Source: Candidatus Alistipes intestinigallinarum (GTDB taxonomy: Bacteria > Bacteroidota > Bacteroidia > Bacteroidales > Rikenellaceae). From it: a DNA stretch of 64,000 nucleotides. The stretch spans positions 62,001 through 126,000 of the forward strand of contig DXDA01000068.1 in the NCBI GenBank assembly GCA_019115745.1, written 5' to 3'. Below, in pieces: positions 33,444 through 43,321 of the stretch. The notes beneath the pieces are model-generated. The model searched no databases. It saw only the letters and a list, made by a program, of their open reading frames with translations, and was not told the origin of the DNA. The number at the start of each line of letters is the position of its first letter. The stretch's first letter is position 1. The position numbers were made by a program, and so were the translations under genes.

Positions 33444-34991
33444 ATGAAGCGGATTTTTACCCTTTTGGTGGTCGGTTTGACGGCCTTTTTCGTGTCGTGT
33501 GATTCCGAAGAGTCGGATACGGGCGGCAGCGAATGGTTTTCGACGCCGGAGAGCACGGTGGTGGGCACGACGGTTGAGGTTCGTTGTGCCACGAAGTTCG
33601 GCCCGGGTGTTTTGAACAGCTCGAATGCGGGCTTCATCTATGCCACGGTAAGCAACGAAGGCATGGGGGCCTTCGAGACGGCAGCGGCGGTTACGGTCGA
33701 CGGTTCGACATTGAGTGCGACGTTGAGCGGGCTCCAGGCGGAGAGTTTTTATGTGGTTTATGCCTATGCGGATCTGGGAACGGGTCGGATGCAGAGTGCA
33801 GGGAGTGCGTTCCGGACGGAGCAGAGCGAAACGCTTCCGGAACCCGATCCGGAGCGCCCGACTTTCGGAACCCCTTCGGCCCTGAACGTCACGGCGTCGG
33901 CGGCGACCTTGAGTTGCGGTTTTACGTTCGAGCGCCCGACCTCGGAGTATACGCTCCGGTTCGAGTACCGGAAGACCTCGGAGCAAAGTTATACGCAGAA
34001 ATCCGTGGCTTCGGGTTCGGGGACCAAGACCGCGACGCTGACGGGTCTGAGTGCCTCGACGACGTATGAATTCCGGCTTTGTGCCGAGTGGGAGGGCGAG
34101 AGCTATACGAGTGCGACGGGGCGTTTCACGACCTCGGCGTCGCAGGGCGGCGGTGATCCGACGGGCGGTCTGACGAAGTATTCGGGCTGGCCGGAGCTGC
34201 CGGTGGAGGTTGCGAACAGCGACTATTACTATGCTTACCATATCTGCCCGGACTTCCGGGTGGACGGCCATCTGGCCCGCAACTATACGGTCTGCTTCAG
34301 TGCCGAGCACCACTGCCCGGTGTGGGTGGCGGCGCCGCGGCACGTCTGCTACGAGAGCGGAGCCTCCCGGACGAATGCTTATGGCAAGGATCCGGATATT
34401 CCTTCCAATATCCAGTATTACAGCGATGCTACGGGCGGTGGCTGCAACAAGGGGCACATGCTGGGTTCGGCCGAGCGGTTGGTGACGAGGGAGGTCAACA
34501 AGCAGGTTTTCTACTATACCAACATCGCCCCGCAATACACCAGTAGCTTCAATACGGGCGGCGGAGCCTGGAACAACCTGGAATCTTTTGTCGACGGGCA
34601 GGTCAGTAAAAACACACAGGGCAGCAACGATACAACTTATGTGGTGATCGGTACCTATTTCAAGCCCTTTACCGATGCTTACGGTAAGAGTTGCTCGCCG
34701 GCGACGATCGAGTATGGCGGACGCAGCGACGTAACGCGCCCCTCAATGTTCTACTATCTGATTCTGCGGAGCAAGAGCGGTACAACCGGCAAGTCAGTTT
34801 ATGACCTTTCGGCCAGCGAATTGAAGTGTGCAGCTTTTGTGCTTCGTCACAACATGGAGAAGGGCCATACTCCGCAGGCCAAGGACATGCGCTCGGTCAA
34901 GGAGATCGAGGAGCTGACGGGCTTCACCTTCTTTGCGAACGTCCCGAACGCTCCGAAGGATACCTACAACCCTTCGGACTGGGGCCTGTAA
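33444..34991 (+). CDS. DNA/RNA non-specific endonuclease lipoprotein with N-terminal Ig/FN3-like domains
   Basis: A 515-residue lipoprotein (FFVSC, Cys19) paralogous to the upstream nuclease. Two Ig/fibronectin-III-like domains (about 35-115 and 130-225; LTGLSASTTYEFRLCAEWEG) precede the nuclease domain (about 240-515) with His338 in NKGHMLGS and Asn360 in YTNIAPQ. The extra domains may hold the enzyme on a surface polymer. It follows the first nuclease by 69 nt. Both keep the His and Asn, so both should be active. Confidence 0.88.
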   Translation: MKRIFTLLVVGLTAFFVSCDSEESDTGGSEWFSTPESTVVGTTVEVRCATKFGPGVLNSSNAGFIYATVSNEGMGAFETAAAVTVDGSTLSATLSGLQAESFYVVYAYADLGTGRMQSAGSAFRTEQSETLPEPDPERPTFGTPSALNVTASAATLSCGFTFERPTSEYTLRFEYRKTSEQSYTQKSVASGSGTKTATLTGLSASTTYEFRLCAEWEGESYTSATGRFTTSASQGGGDPTGGLTKYSGWPELPVEVANSDYYYAYHICPDFRVDGHLARNYTVCFSAEHHCPVWVAAPRHVCYESGASRTNAYGKDPDIPSNIQYYSDATGGGCNKGHMLGSAERLVTREVNKQVFYYTNIAPQYTSSFNTGGGAWNNLESFVDGQVSKNTQGSNDTTYVVIGTYFKPFTDAYGKSCSPATIEYGGRSDVTRPSMFYYLILRSKSGTTGKSVYDLSASELKCAAFVLRHNMEKGHTPQAKDMRSVKEIEELTGFTFFANVPNAPKDTYNPSDWGL

Positions 34992-35001
34992 GCGCACGGC
35001 G

Positions 35002-35958
35002 ATGGCCTATCCGTGGGGCGACGAACGGCGGTTCAACTCTTATGCGGGTTACTTCCGCCGACTGTTCGGGGACCGGGTGCAGAAGCTCTCGGTGGATGCG
35101 GGCTTCACGTGCCCGAACCGCGACGGAACGGTCGGACGGGGCGGGTGTACCTTCTGTATCAACGGGGCCTTCACGCCGTCGTACTGTACCCCCGCGAAGA
35201 GCATCACGCAGCAGATCGATGAGGGAATCGAGTTCCACCGCAACCGCTACCGTACGGCGCGGCACTACCTGGTCTACTTCCAGTCCTATTCGAACACCTA
35301 CGCGCCGCTGGAACGCCTGAAAGCAGTCTACGACGAAGCGCTGCGACATCCGGATGTCGTGGGGATCGTCATCGGCACACGCCCGGACTGCGTCGACGAA
35401 GAGAAACTCGACTACCTGGCTGGGTTGGCGCGAGACCGCTATGTGGCCGTGGAGTACGGCATCGAGTCGACCTCGGACGCGACGCTGCGCGCCGTGAACC
35501 GGGGACACGATTTTGCTGCGGCCGAACGGGCCGTGCGGATGACCGCCGAGCGGGGCCTTGCCGTGGGCGGGCACTTCATCCTCGGTCTTCCGGGCGAAAC
35601 GGACGACATGCTGCTGGCCCAGACCGCCCGGATCAACGCCCTGCCGCTCACGACGGTGAAGTTCCACCAGTTGCAGGTCTTCCGCGGGACGGCGATGGCC
35701 GCGGAGTACGACGCGCACCCGGATCGGTTCCGTTTCTGGAGCCTCGACGAATACCTCGATCTCTTTGTGGAGATTCTGCGGCGGCTGCGTCCGGATCTGG
35801 TCGTCGAACGCTTCGCCTCGGAGGCTCCGCCGCGCTACCACTACGGCCGCAACTGGGGCCTGGTGCGCAACGAACAACTGCTGTCGATGCTGGAAAAAAG
35901 ATTGGAGCGGCGGAATGCGTATCAAGGCGAAATTTTTACTACATTTGTAGACGAATAA
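35002..35958 (+). CDS. Radical SAM protein, YhcC/TIGR01212 type
   Basis: A 318-residue [4Fe-4S] radical SAM protein. Cysteines for the cluster lie in GFTCPNRDGTVGRGGCTFC, the spaced motif of the YhcC group. Also FQSYSNTYAPLERL, IGTRPDCVDEEKL, EYGIESTSD and GLPGETDDM typical of the family. The reaction is unknown; the group resembles Elp3-type enzymes without the acetyltransferase. Start 35002 follows the nuclease stop by 10 nt. Confidence 0.9.
   Translation: MAYPWGDERRFNSYAGYFRRLFGDRVQKLSVDAGFTCPNRDGTVGRGGCTFCINGAFTPSYCTPAKSITQQIDEGIEFHRNRYRTARHYLVYFQSYSNTYAPLERLKAVYDEALRHPDVVGIVIGTRPDCVDEEKLDYLAGLARDRYVAVEYGIESTSDATLRAVNRGHDFAAAERAVRMTAERGLAVGGHFILGLPGETDDMLLAQTARINALPLTTVKFHQLQVFRGTAMAAEYDAHPDRFRFWSLDEYLDLFVEILRRLRPDLVVERFASEAPPRYHYGRNWGLVRNEQLLSMLEKRLERRNAYQGEIFTTFVDE
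35940..35947 (+). promoter_or_regulatory. Possible -7 box of the YitT-family gene
   Basis: TACATTTG matches TAnnTTTG, overlapping the last codons of the radical SAM gene and giving an untranslated leader of about 115 nt. No -33 box at standard spacing. Confidence 0.3.
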
Positions 35959-36067
35959 AACCCCGGCAGGCAACAACATCCCATCCCGTGAGCAAATGGC
36001 CCGAGATTTGAGCTTCACGCCGACGACTTGTCGTTCTGTCGTGCATATTGAATAGAACAGTTCCCTT

Positions 36068-36964
36068 ATGAAACACGCTATTACTCCGGATTCCGTGTGG
36101 AAGATCGTCAAGGAGTATTTCCTGATGTTCTTCGGCATGATGATGTACTCGTTCGGGTGGATCGGCTGCGTGCTTCCGGCCAACGGTATGGGCGGCGGTG
36201 CTGCGGGTCTTTCGCTGGTGCTGTGCACGGCGCTCGAAAACCTCGGGCTGCACGTGCAGATCGGTACGATGGTCTTCTTCATCAATGCCTTGCTGCTGCT
36301 CGTTGCGGGGTTCATCGTGGGGTGGAACTTCGGGGTCAAGACGATCTTCTGCGTGCTGGTGATCTCCGTGGGGATGAACTTTTGGCAGGACGTGCTCCCG
36401 GAGGGGAACTTCCTCGGCGTGGACAACCTGCTTTCGATCGTCATGGGCGGTATCCTGGCCGGAGCGGGCATCGCGCTGTGCTTCACGCAGGGCGGCTCGA
36501 CGGGCGGTACGGACATTGTGGCGATGATCATCAACAAGTACCGGACAATCAGCTACGGCAAGATCCTGATCTACTCGGATTTCGTGATCATCGCCTCGTC
36601 GCTGCTCGTGGGCAAGGGCATCAGTGCGGTGATCTACGGTTACGTGCTGACGGCCGTGGTGGGCTATACGGTGGACATGATCATGGCCGGAAACCAGCAG
36701 TCGAGCCAGGTGCTGATCGTGACGCACGACTACGAGAAAATGGCGGACGCCATTGCACGGAATATCCACCGGGGCGTGACGCTCATCGACTCGCAGGGAT
36801 GGTACTCGAAGGAGCAGACGAAGATGGTGATGGTGGTGTGCCGGAAGCGTGAGACGACGATGATTCTGAAATTCGTCAAGACGATCGACCCGGATGCCTT
36901 CATGACCGTAGGTTCGGTGATGGGCGTCTACGGCAAGGGCTTCCAGGCGATCAACAAGGGCTGA
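36068..36964 (+). CDS. YitT-family inner membrane protein (DUF161/DUF2179)
   Basis: A 298-residue membrane protein with five or six hydrophobic helices in the first 215 residues (for example IGTMVFFINALLLLVAGFIVG and GGSTGGTDIVAMI), then a cytoplasmic alpha/beta domain ending VYGKGFQ, the DUF2179 signature. Transport substrate unknown. Its stop TGA shares one base with the priA start (TGATG). Confidence 0.9.
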   Translation: MKHAITPDSVWKIVKEYFLMFFGMMMYSFGWIGCVLPANGMGGGAAGLSLVLCTALENLGLHVQIGTMVFFINALLLLVAGFIVGWNFGVKTIFCVLVISVGMNFWQDVLPEGNFLGVDNLLSIVMGGILAGAGIALCFTQGGSTGGTDIVAMIINKYRTISYGKILIYSDFVIIASSLLVGKGISAVIYGYVLTAVVGYTVDMIMAGNQQSSQVLIVTHDYEKMADAIARNIHRGVTLIDSQGWYSKEQTKMVMVVCRKRETTMILKFVKTIDPDAFMTVGSVMGVYGKGFQAINKG

Positions 36965-39222
36965 TGCCTCGCTATGCCGACATAGTTCTGCCGCTGGCGC
37001 AACCGGCCTATACGTTTGCGGTCCCCGAGGGGATGGCGGTTCGGGAGGGTCAGGCTGTTGCGGTCCAGTTCGGGCCTCGCAAATTCTATACGGGAATCGT
37101 GTGGCGGCTGCATGACCGGCGCCCCGACTTCCCGCGCATCAAATCCATACAACGTATTCTTTATGATTCTCCGCTTCTGTCGGCGGCGCAACGCTCGCTG
37201 TGGGAGTGGATTGCGTCGTACTATCTGTGCAGCGTCGGGGAGGTGATGCGCGTGGCGCTGCCGCGGCTGATGAAACCCTCGGGCGATACGGAGGAGGAGT
37301 TTTCGGAGGAGGAGTTCCGCCCCCGGACGGAGTGCTACGTATCGCTGGCGCGGGAGCTGTGGGACGAGACGACGTTCCACGAGACGTGCGAACGCCTCGA
37401 ACGCCGGGCTCCGAAACAGTACGAAGCGCTGCTGGAGATCGCTGCGGCGGGCGACGGGGAGCGCATTGCGACGGACGAGATTGCCCGTCGCCTGCTGCGG
37501 GCCGACTACGGCGTGCTGCGGACGCTGGAGCGCAAGGGGCTGATCGTGGCGACGGAACACGAACGAACGGTCGAATACGGCGGTCCGGCCTTCCGCCTGC
37601 CGGAGTTGACGCCGCACCAGCGGCGGGCGCTCGATGCGTTGCGGGAGCAGTTTGCCGCCGGAAAGAGCACGGCGCTGCTGCAGGGCATTACGGGCTCGGG
37701 GAAGACAGAAATCTATATCCACCTGATTGCCGAGACCCTGTCGCGGGGCGGCGACGTGCTGCTGCTGGTCCCGGAGATTGCGCTGACGGCCCAACTGATC
37801 GAGCGGATGGAGCGGATCTTCGGGAGCCGCGTCACGGCCTACCACTCGAAACTCACGAATCGCCGCCGGACGGAGACCTACCTGCGTCTGAGCCGCTCTT
37901 CGGGAGGCGAATTCGTCGTGGGGGTCCGGTCGTCGATCTTCCTGCCGCTGAAGCACCTGCAACTGGTGGTGGTCGACGAGGAGCACGATGCGAGCTACAA
38001 ACAGACGGACCCGGCCCCGCGCTACAACGCCCGGGACTGCGCCGTGGTGCTGGCCCGCCTGACCGGGGGCCGCACGCTGCTGGGGAGCGCCACGCCGTCG
38101 CTGGAGACGTGGTCGAACGCCGCGACGGGCAAATACGGGCGTGCGGAGCTGACCGAACGCTACGGCGCGGCGCGCCTGCCGGCGGTTTATGTTTCGGATA
38201 CGCTGCGTGCGGCCCGCCGGGGCGAACGACACGCACACTTCAACAAACTGCTGCTGGACAAGATCGGGGAGACGCTCGACCGGGGCGAGCAGGTGATGCT
38301 GTTCCAGAACCGCCGGGGCTTCTCGCCCTACGTCGAGTGCGCGGAGTGCGGGTGGACGGCGCGGTGCCCGAACTGCAACGTAACGCTGACCTACCACAAG
38401 AGCGGGCGGAAACTCGTCTGCCACTACTGCGGCCATACGGAGGATGTCCCGGCGAAATGCCCCTCGTGCCGCGTGACGGATGTGGTCCCGATGGGTTTCG
38501 GAACGGAGAAGATCGAGGAGGAGATTGCGGCGATCTTCCCCGAGGCGCGTGTCGCGCGGCTGGATCGGGACAGCGTCACCTCGGAGTCGGCCTTCAACGC
38601 CATCATCGCCGACTTCGCGGCGCACCGGACCGACATTCTGGTGGGTACGCAGATGATTACCAAGGGTTTCGACTTCGCGGGGGTTTCGCTCGTGGGGATC
38701 CTCAATGCGGACAACCTGCTGAACAATCCCGACTTCCGGGCTGCGGAGCGGGCTTTCCAGTTGATGATGCAGGTGGCGGGCCGGGCCGGGCGGCGCGATG
38801 ACGGGGGCGAGGTGGTGATCCAGACGGGCGATCCGGGAAATCCGGTGATCCGGCAGGTTGCGGCGGGTGACTACGAGGGAATGGTCCGGATGCAGTTGGC
38901 CGACCGCCAGGCCTTTTTCTACCCGCCGTATGCGCGTCTGACGTCGCTGACGCTGCGCCACCGCGACCCGACGACGCTGCGCAACGGCATTCTGGCACTC
39001 GCAACAAGCCTGCGCACGCGCTTCGGACGGCGCGTGCTGGGTCCGATGACGCCCCCCGTGGACCGGATCCGGGGCGAATACCTGGCGGGTCTGCTGCTGA
39101 AGATCGAGAGCGGGGCCTCGTCGGCCCGGGCCCGCGAACTGCTTCTGTCCGAGCTGAAACGCTTTTCCGAAAATCCGGCCTGGAAGGCCATAACCGTGGT
39201 GGTGGATGTCGATCCTCAGTGA
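36964..39222 (+). CDS. priA: Primosomal protein N' (replication restart helicase PriA)
   Basis: A 752-residue superfamily 2 helicase that reloads the replisome at stalled forks. Parts: N-terminal DNA-binding domain (about 1-100), Walker A GITGSGKTE, DEEH box, an eight-cysteine zinc-binding insert (CAECGWTARCPNCN, CHYCG, CPSC), then the helicase C-lobe with IGTQMITKGFDF-like VGTQMITKGFDF and QVAGRAGR. Length and order are normal for the family. Its last 17 nt overlap comF. Confidence 0.96.
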   Translation: MPRYADIVLPLAQPAYTFAVPEGMAVREGQAVAVQFGPRKFYTGIVWRLHDRRPDFPRIKSIQRILYDSPLLSAAQRSLWEWIASYYLCSVGEVMRVALPRLMKPSGDTEEEFSEEEFRPRTECYVSLARELWDETTFHETCERLERRAPKQYEALLEIAAAGDGERIATDEIARRLLRADYGVLRTLERKGLIVATEHERTVEYGGPAFRLPELTPHQRRALDALREQFAAGKSTALLQGITGSGKTEIYIHLIAETLSRGGDVLLLVPEIALTAQLIERMERIFGSRVTAYHSKLTNRRRTETYLRLSRSSGGEFVVGVRSSIFLPLKHLQLVVVDEEHDASYKQTDPAPRYNARDCAVVLARLTGGRTLLGSATPSLETWSNAATGKYGRAELTERYGAARLPAVYVSDTLRAARRGERHAHFNKLLLDKIGETLDRGEQVMLFQNRRGFSPYVECAECGWTARCPNCNVTLTYHKSGRKLVCHYCGHTEDVPAKCPSCRVTDVVPMGFGTEKIEEEIAAIFPEARVARLDRDSVTSESAFNAIIADFAAHRTDILVGTQMITKGFDFAGVSLVGILNADNLLNNPDFRAAERAFQLMMQVAGRAGRRDDGGEVVIQTGDPGNPVIRQVAAGDYEGMVRMQLADRQAFFYPPYARLTSLTLRHRDPTTLRNGILALATSLRTRFGRRVLGPMTPPVDRIRGEYLAGLLLKIESGASSARARELLLSELKRFSENPAWKAITVVVDVDPQ

Positions 39223-39928
39223 ATGGTTCCGGGATGTGGCGACGCTGTTTTTTCCGGCGCGCTGTGCGGTCTGCGGGGAGCCGCTGGAGACGGGCGAGCG
39301 GAGCATCTGCACGCTTTGCCGGATGACGGCTCCGCTGACGGGCTACTGGCGCGAGGCGGACAATCCCGTGGTGCGCAGGTGCTGGGGACTGGTCCCCGTC
39401 GAGCAGGCCTCGGGCTTCCTCTTCTTCGTCCACGGCAGCGGCTGGCGGAGACTGATCCACGGTTTCAAGTACCGGGGATCGTGGCGCATGGCGCGGGAGA
39501 TGGGCGAATGGTACGGCCGCTGCCTGGCCGAGAGCGGCCTTTACGGTGGGGTGGATTGTGTCGTGCCGCTTCCGCTGCACCCGATCAAGCGGTGCCGGAG
39601 GGGTTACAACCAGTCGGAGTATATCGCCGAGGGGATCGCCTCCCAATTGGGGGTTCCGGTCGATCGCCACAGTGTCTGCCGGCGGCGCAACACGGAGAGT
39701 CAGGCCCGGAAATCGCACCGCGAACGGGCCGGGAATGTCGAAGGGGCCTTTGCGGTGCGGCATCCCGAACGGCTGGCGGGGCGCCATATCCTGTTGGTCG
39801 ACGACGTGATGACGACGGGCTCGACGCTGCTGTCGTGCGCCGGGGAGATCCTGCGGGCGGTTCCCGATTGCCGGATCAGCCTGGCGGCCCTGGCCGTCTC
39901 GCAACGCGAACTGGGCGTAAAGCCTTGA
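39206..39928 (+). CDS. ComF-family phosphoribosyltransferase-like protein
   Basis: A 240-residue protein with an N-terminal zinc-ribbon (CAVCG-CTLC pairs near 20-40) and a C-terminal phosphoribosyltransferase domain with PRPP motif ILLVDDVMTTGSTL and the RRNTESQARKSHRERAGN segment. In other bacteria ComF supports transformation and DNA uptake together with PriA-like functions; here the overlap with priA fits that pairing. Enzymatic activity is unproven for the family. Confidence 0.9.
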   Translation: MSILSEWFRDVATLFFPARCAVCGEPLETGERSICTLCRMTAPLTGYWREADNPVVRRCWGLVPVEQASGFLFFVHGSGWRRLIHGFKYRGSWRMAREMGEWYGRCLAESGLYGGVDCVVPLPLHPIKRCRRGYNQSEYIAEGIASQLGVPVDRHSVCRRRNTESQARKSHRERAGNVEGAFAVRHPERLAGRHILLVDDVMTTGSTLLSCAGEILRAVPDCRISLAALAVSQRELGVKP

Positions 39929-40007
39929 TTCTTCCGGGTTTGCTTCTCTGTCTGTCGGCCCGGTCTTCGGAAAATGGAAAATCTTTGACTTTTCCGAGTG
40001 CACCTTT

Positions 40008-40037
40008 TTGATATGTCGGACCGAATCCGTATTTTTG
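40008..40037 (+). promoter_or_regulatory. dnaB promoter
   Basis: TTTTTG ending at 40010, 19-nt spacer, TATTTTTG at 40030-40037: a full match to the TTG-N19-21-TAnnTTTG pattern, 24 nt before the dnaB ATG at 40062. It rules out the ORF-track start at 40008. Confidence 0.7.
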
Positions 40038-40061
40038 AGGTCCGAAAACAGCGAAAAATCC

Positions 40062-41651
40062 ATGGCTAAGGAGTTCAACAATACGACCCCTCGCGGCAGC
40101 GCCTACACGCGCAACCGCGAGGCGTACGATGCCCTGACGGAGAATGCGGGAAACGTTCCGCCGCAGGCCGTCGAACTGGAGGAGGCGGTGCTCGGAGCGC
40201 TGATGCTGGAGAAGGACAGCATCATTGCGGTGCAGGAGTTCGTCACTCCGGAGGCGTTCTATACCGAGGAGCACCGCCTGATCTACAAGGCGATCGAGGA
40301 GCTGTCGATGGAGCTGAAGCCCATCGACCTCTATACCGTGACCGAGCGTCTGAAGGCGAAGAAGGAGCTGAAGAAGGTGGGCGGCGCGTCGTACCTGGCG
40401 CAGTTGACCCAGAAGGTCGGCTCGGCGGCAAACGTGGAGTTCCATGCGAAGATCATCGCGCAGAAATATGTCCAGCGGGAGCTGATCCGCTCGGCGACGG
40501 AGATCCAGAAACGCTCGTACGACGAGTCGACCGACGTGACGGAGCTGATCGGCTTCGCCGAGGGCGAGATCTTCAAGGTGGCCGAGGGTCATGTGAAGCG
40601 GTCGGTGCAGTCGTCGAAGGAGATCCTGGCGCGGGCATTGATGCAGATCGAGGAGGCGTCGAAGAATACGAGTTCGTACAGCGGCGTACCGTCGGGTTTC
40701 ACGGCGCTGGACCGGGTGACGCTGGGCTGGCAGTTGTCGGACCTGATCATCGTGGCGGCGCGGCCTTCGATGGGTAAGACGGCCTTCGTGTTGTCGATGG
40801 CGCGCAACATGGCGGTCAACTACGAGCAGGGCGTTGCCTTCTTTTCGTTGGAGATGTCGGCCGTGCAGTTGATGATGCGTCTGATCATCGCCGAGACGGG
40901 CCTTTCGGGCAACGACGTGAAGTCGGGACGGCTGACCCCGGAGCAGTGGCGCCACCTGGAGTCGGCGACCAAGCCGCTGGGTGCGGCTCCGCTCTATATC
41001 GATGATACGCCGGCGCTTTCGGTCTTTGAGTTCCGCTCGAAGGCGCGGCGTCTGAAGATCCATAACGACATCAAGATCATCATCATCGACTACCTGCAGT
41101 TGATGACCGGCAATCAGGATACGAAGGGCAACCGCGAACAGGAGGTGGCCTTCATCTCGCGGACGCTGAAGGCGATTGCCAAGGAGTTGAACGTTCCGGT
41201 GATCGCGCTGTCGCAGTTGAGCCGTGCGACGGAGATGCGCGGCGGCTCGAAACGGCCCCAGTTGTCGGACCTCCGCGAGTCGGGCGCCATCGAGCAGGAT
41301 GCCGACATCGTGGCGTTTATCCACCGTCCGGAGTATTACGGCATCAACCAGGATGAGAACGGAATGCCGACGGCGGGGATGGCCGAGATCATCCTGGCGA
41401 AGCACCGTAACGGTGCGGTTTGCGACGTGAACCTCCGCTTCCTGAAGGAGCAGGCCCGTTTTGCGGATATGGAGGATTCGATGCTTCCGCCGTCGGACGC
41501 CGCGGAGAGCCAGCAGGCCTACGACGATTATGCCAGCGGTTCGAACAACCTCCCGGGCGGCTTCGGGGGCAGCAGTGCCCTGAACGGAGCCATGGGCGGG
41601 GAGTTCGATCTGAACCGCTCGGCGCATCTCGACGAGGAGGCGCCGTTCTGA
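40062..41651 (+). CDS. dnaB: Replicative DNA helicase DnaB
   Basis: A 529-residue hexameric helicase. N-terminal collar domain (PPQAVELEEAVLGALMLE near 37), linker, then RecA-like domain with Walker A ARPSMGKTAF (Lys239), GVAFFSLEMSA, IIIIDYLQLM and SQLSRATEMRGG. No intein. The C-terminal tail is longer than usual and Gly/Asn/Ser-rich (SNNLPGGFGGSS). Confidence 0.97.
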   Translation: MAKEFNNTTPRGSAYTRNREAYDALTENAGNVPPQAVELEEAVLGALMLEKDSIIAVQEFVTPEAFYTEEHRLIYKAIEELSMELKPIDLYTVTERLKAKKELKKVGGASYLAQLTQKVGSAANVEFHAKIIAQKYVQRELIRSATEIQKRSYDESTDVTELIGFAEGEIFKVAEGHVKRSVQSSKEILARALMQIEEASKNTSSYSGVPSGFTALDRVTLGWQLSDLIIVAARPSMGKTAFVLSMARNMAVNYEQGVAFFSLEMSAVQLMMRLIIAETGLSGNDVKSGRLTPEQWRHLESATKPLGAAPLYIDDTPALSVFEFRSKARRLKIHNDIKIIIIDYLQLMTGNQDTKGNREQEVAFISRTLKAIAKELNVPVIALSQLSRATEMRGGSKRPQLSDLRESGAIEQDADIVAFIHRPEYYGINQDENGMPTAGMAEIILAKHRNGAVCDVNLRFLKEQARFADMEDSMLPPSDAAESQQAYDDYASGSNNLPGGFGGSSALNGAMGGEFDLNRSAHLDEEAPF

Positions 41652-41694
41652 CACGGGTCGCGGATTTTGAAACAACGATAAAAAGGAGACCACC

Positions 41695-43236
41695 ATGTTC
41701 GTACGCACGTATGCCGGAGCCCTGTTGGGGATCGACGCCGTGAAGGTGACCGTCGAGGTCAACATCACGGGCGGCGGTTTGGGACTGTACCTTGTCGGAC
41801 TTCCGGACAATGCCGTGAAGGAGAGCGAGCAGCGAATCCGTGCGGCGTTCGAGAATTCGGGCGAGCGGATGTCGGGCCGGAAGGTGGTTGTGAGCCTGGC
41901 CCCGGCGGATCTGCGCAAGGAGGGGTCGGGTTTCGATCTGCCGATTGCGGTGGGGATCCTCGCGGCGATGGAACGGGTCCATGCCGAGGCGGTTTGCGAC
42001 ACGATGTTCGTCGGGGAGTTGTCGCTCGACGGGTCGCTGAAACCCGTGCGGGGCGTGCTTCCGATCGCCATTGCGGCGCGTCAGGCGGGGCTGCGGCGGC
42101 TGATTCTTCCGGTGGAGAATGCCGGGGAGGCGGCGGTCGTGACGGAGCTTGAGGTGCTGGGGGCAGGGACGCTGCGCGAGGTCATGGAGTGCCTGAACGG
42201 CGAACGGACGATCCCGCGTGCGGAGCCTCCGAGCCGCGACCCGTTCGAGACGCCGGATCAGCGCTATGCGGAGGATTTTGCCGACGTGAAGGGCCAGACG
42301 CACGTGAAACGGGCGCTGGAGATCGCGGCGGCGGGCGGTCACAACGTGCTGATGATCGGAGCTCCGGGTTCGGGCAAGACGATGCTGGCGCGGCGCCTTC
42401 CGACGATCCTCCCGCCGCTGACGCGCGAGGAGGCGCTCGAAACGACCAAGATTCACTCCGTGGCCGGGAAGACGGAGTTTGCCGGCGGTTTGATGACCCT
42501 GCGGCCGTTCCGGGCCCCGCACCACCTCACGTCGCAGGTGGCGCTGATCGGCGGCGGACAGTCACCGCGCCCGGGTGAGGTGTCGCTGGCGCACAACGGC
42601 GTGCTGTTCCTCGACGAGCTGCCCGAATTCGGGCGGAGCGTCCTCGAAGTGCTTCGGCAGCCGCTGGAGGAGAAACGGATCGTGGTTTCGCGGGCGAAAT
42701 ACAGCGTGGAATATCCGGCGAACTTTACGCTCGTGGCGGCGATGAACCCCTGCCCGTGCGGCTACTACAACCACCCGACGAAGGAGTGTACGTGCTCTCC
42801 GGGGGCGGTGCACCGCTATATGGGGCGCATTTCGGGCCCGCTGCTGGACCGCATCGACTTGCAGGTGGAGGTGACTCCGGTGCAACCCTCCGAACTGACC
42901 TCGGCGGCCCCGGGCGAACCGAGCTCGGCGATCCGCGAACGGGTGATTCGGGCCCGGGAGGTGCAGGCCGCCCGGTTCCGCGACGTGGAGGGGGTGCATA
43001 CCAACTCGATGATGGGGAGTTCGCTGCTGCGGAGTTGCTGCCGCCTGGACGGAGCCTCTGCGGCGCTGCTGGAGCGGGCCATGGAGCGGCTGTCGCTCTC
43101 GGCCCGGGCCTACGACCGGATCCTGAAGGTGGCGCGGACGATCGCCGATCTGGCCGGACACGCCGAGATTGCGGCGGAGGATATCGCCGAGGCGATCGGC
43201 TACCGCTCGCTGGACCGCGGCACGTGGGGCCGCTGA
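41695..43236 (+). CDS. comM: YifB/ComM-family Mg-chelatase-like AAA+ ATPase
   Basis: A 513-residue AAA+ protein of the ComM group, a hexameric branch-migration helicase in natural transformation of other bacteria. N-terminal Lon-like fold (MFVRTYAGALLGIDA, ADLRKEGSGFDLPIA), Walker A GAPGSGKTMLA (Lys228), Walker B VLFLDELPEF, and the small four-Cys loop PCPCGYYNHPTKECTC. An AAGGAG Shine-Dalgarno-like site precedes the start. With comF and priA nearby it hints at DNA uptake or recombination capacity (inference). Confidence 0.94.
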   Translation: MFVRTYAGALLGIDAVKVTVEVNITGGGLGLYLVGLPDNAVKESEQRIRAAFENSGERMSGRKVVVSLAPADLRKEGSGFDLPIAVGILAAMERVHAEAVCDTMFVGELSLDGSLKPVRGVLPIAIAARQAGLRRLILPVENAGEAAVVTELEVLGAGTLREVMECLNGERTIPRAEPPSRDPFETPDQRYAEDFADVKGQTHVKRALEIAAAGGHNVLMIGAPGSGKTMLARRLPTILPPLTREEALETTKIHSVAGKTEFAGGLMTLRPFRAPHHLTSQVALIGGGQSPRPGEVSLAHNGVLFLDELPEFGRSVLEVLRQPLEEKRIVVSRAKYSVEYPANFTLVAAMNPCPCGYYNHPTKECTCSPGAVHRYMGRISGPLLDRIDLQVEVTPVQPSELTSAAPGEPSSAIRERVIRAREVQAARFRDVEGVHTNSMMGSSLLRSCCRLDGASAALLERAMERLSLSARAYDRILKVARTIADLAGHAEIAAEDIAEAIGYRSLDRGTWGR

Positions 43237-43321
43237 TTTTCGCGGCGTTCGGAGCGGGGCACTGATTCTCGCGGTATTCGGAATGGGGCTGCTGATTTTT
43301 GCGGCGTTCGGAGCGGGGCTG
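43233..43321. repeat. 30-bp tandem repeat, three units, in the comM-murG spacer
   Basis: Units begin CTGATT at 43233, 43262 and 43292 (lengths 29, 30 and 30) and share the core GCGG(C/T)(G/A)TTCGGA(G/A)(C/T)GGGGC. The first unit contains the comM stop codon. They fill nearly the whole spacer before the murG leader. Confidence 0.85.
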
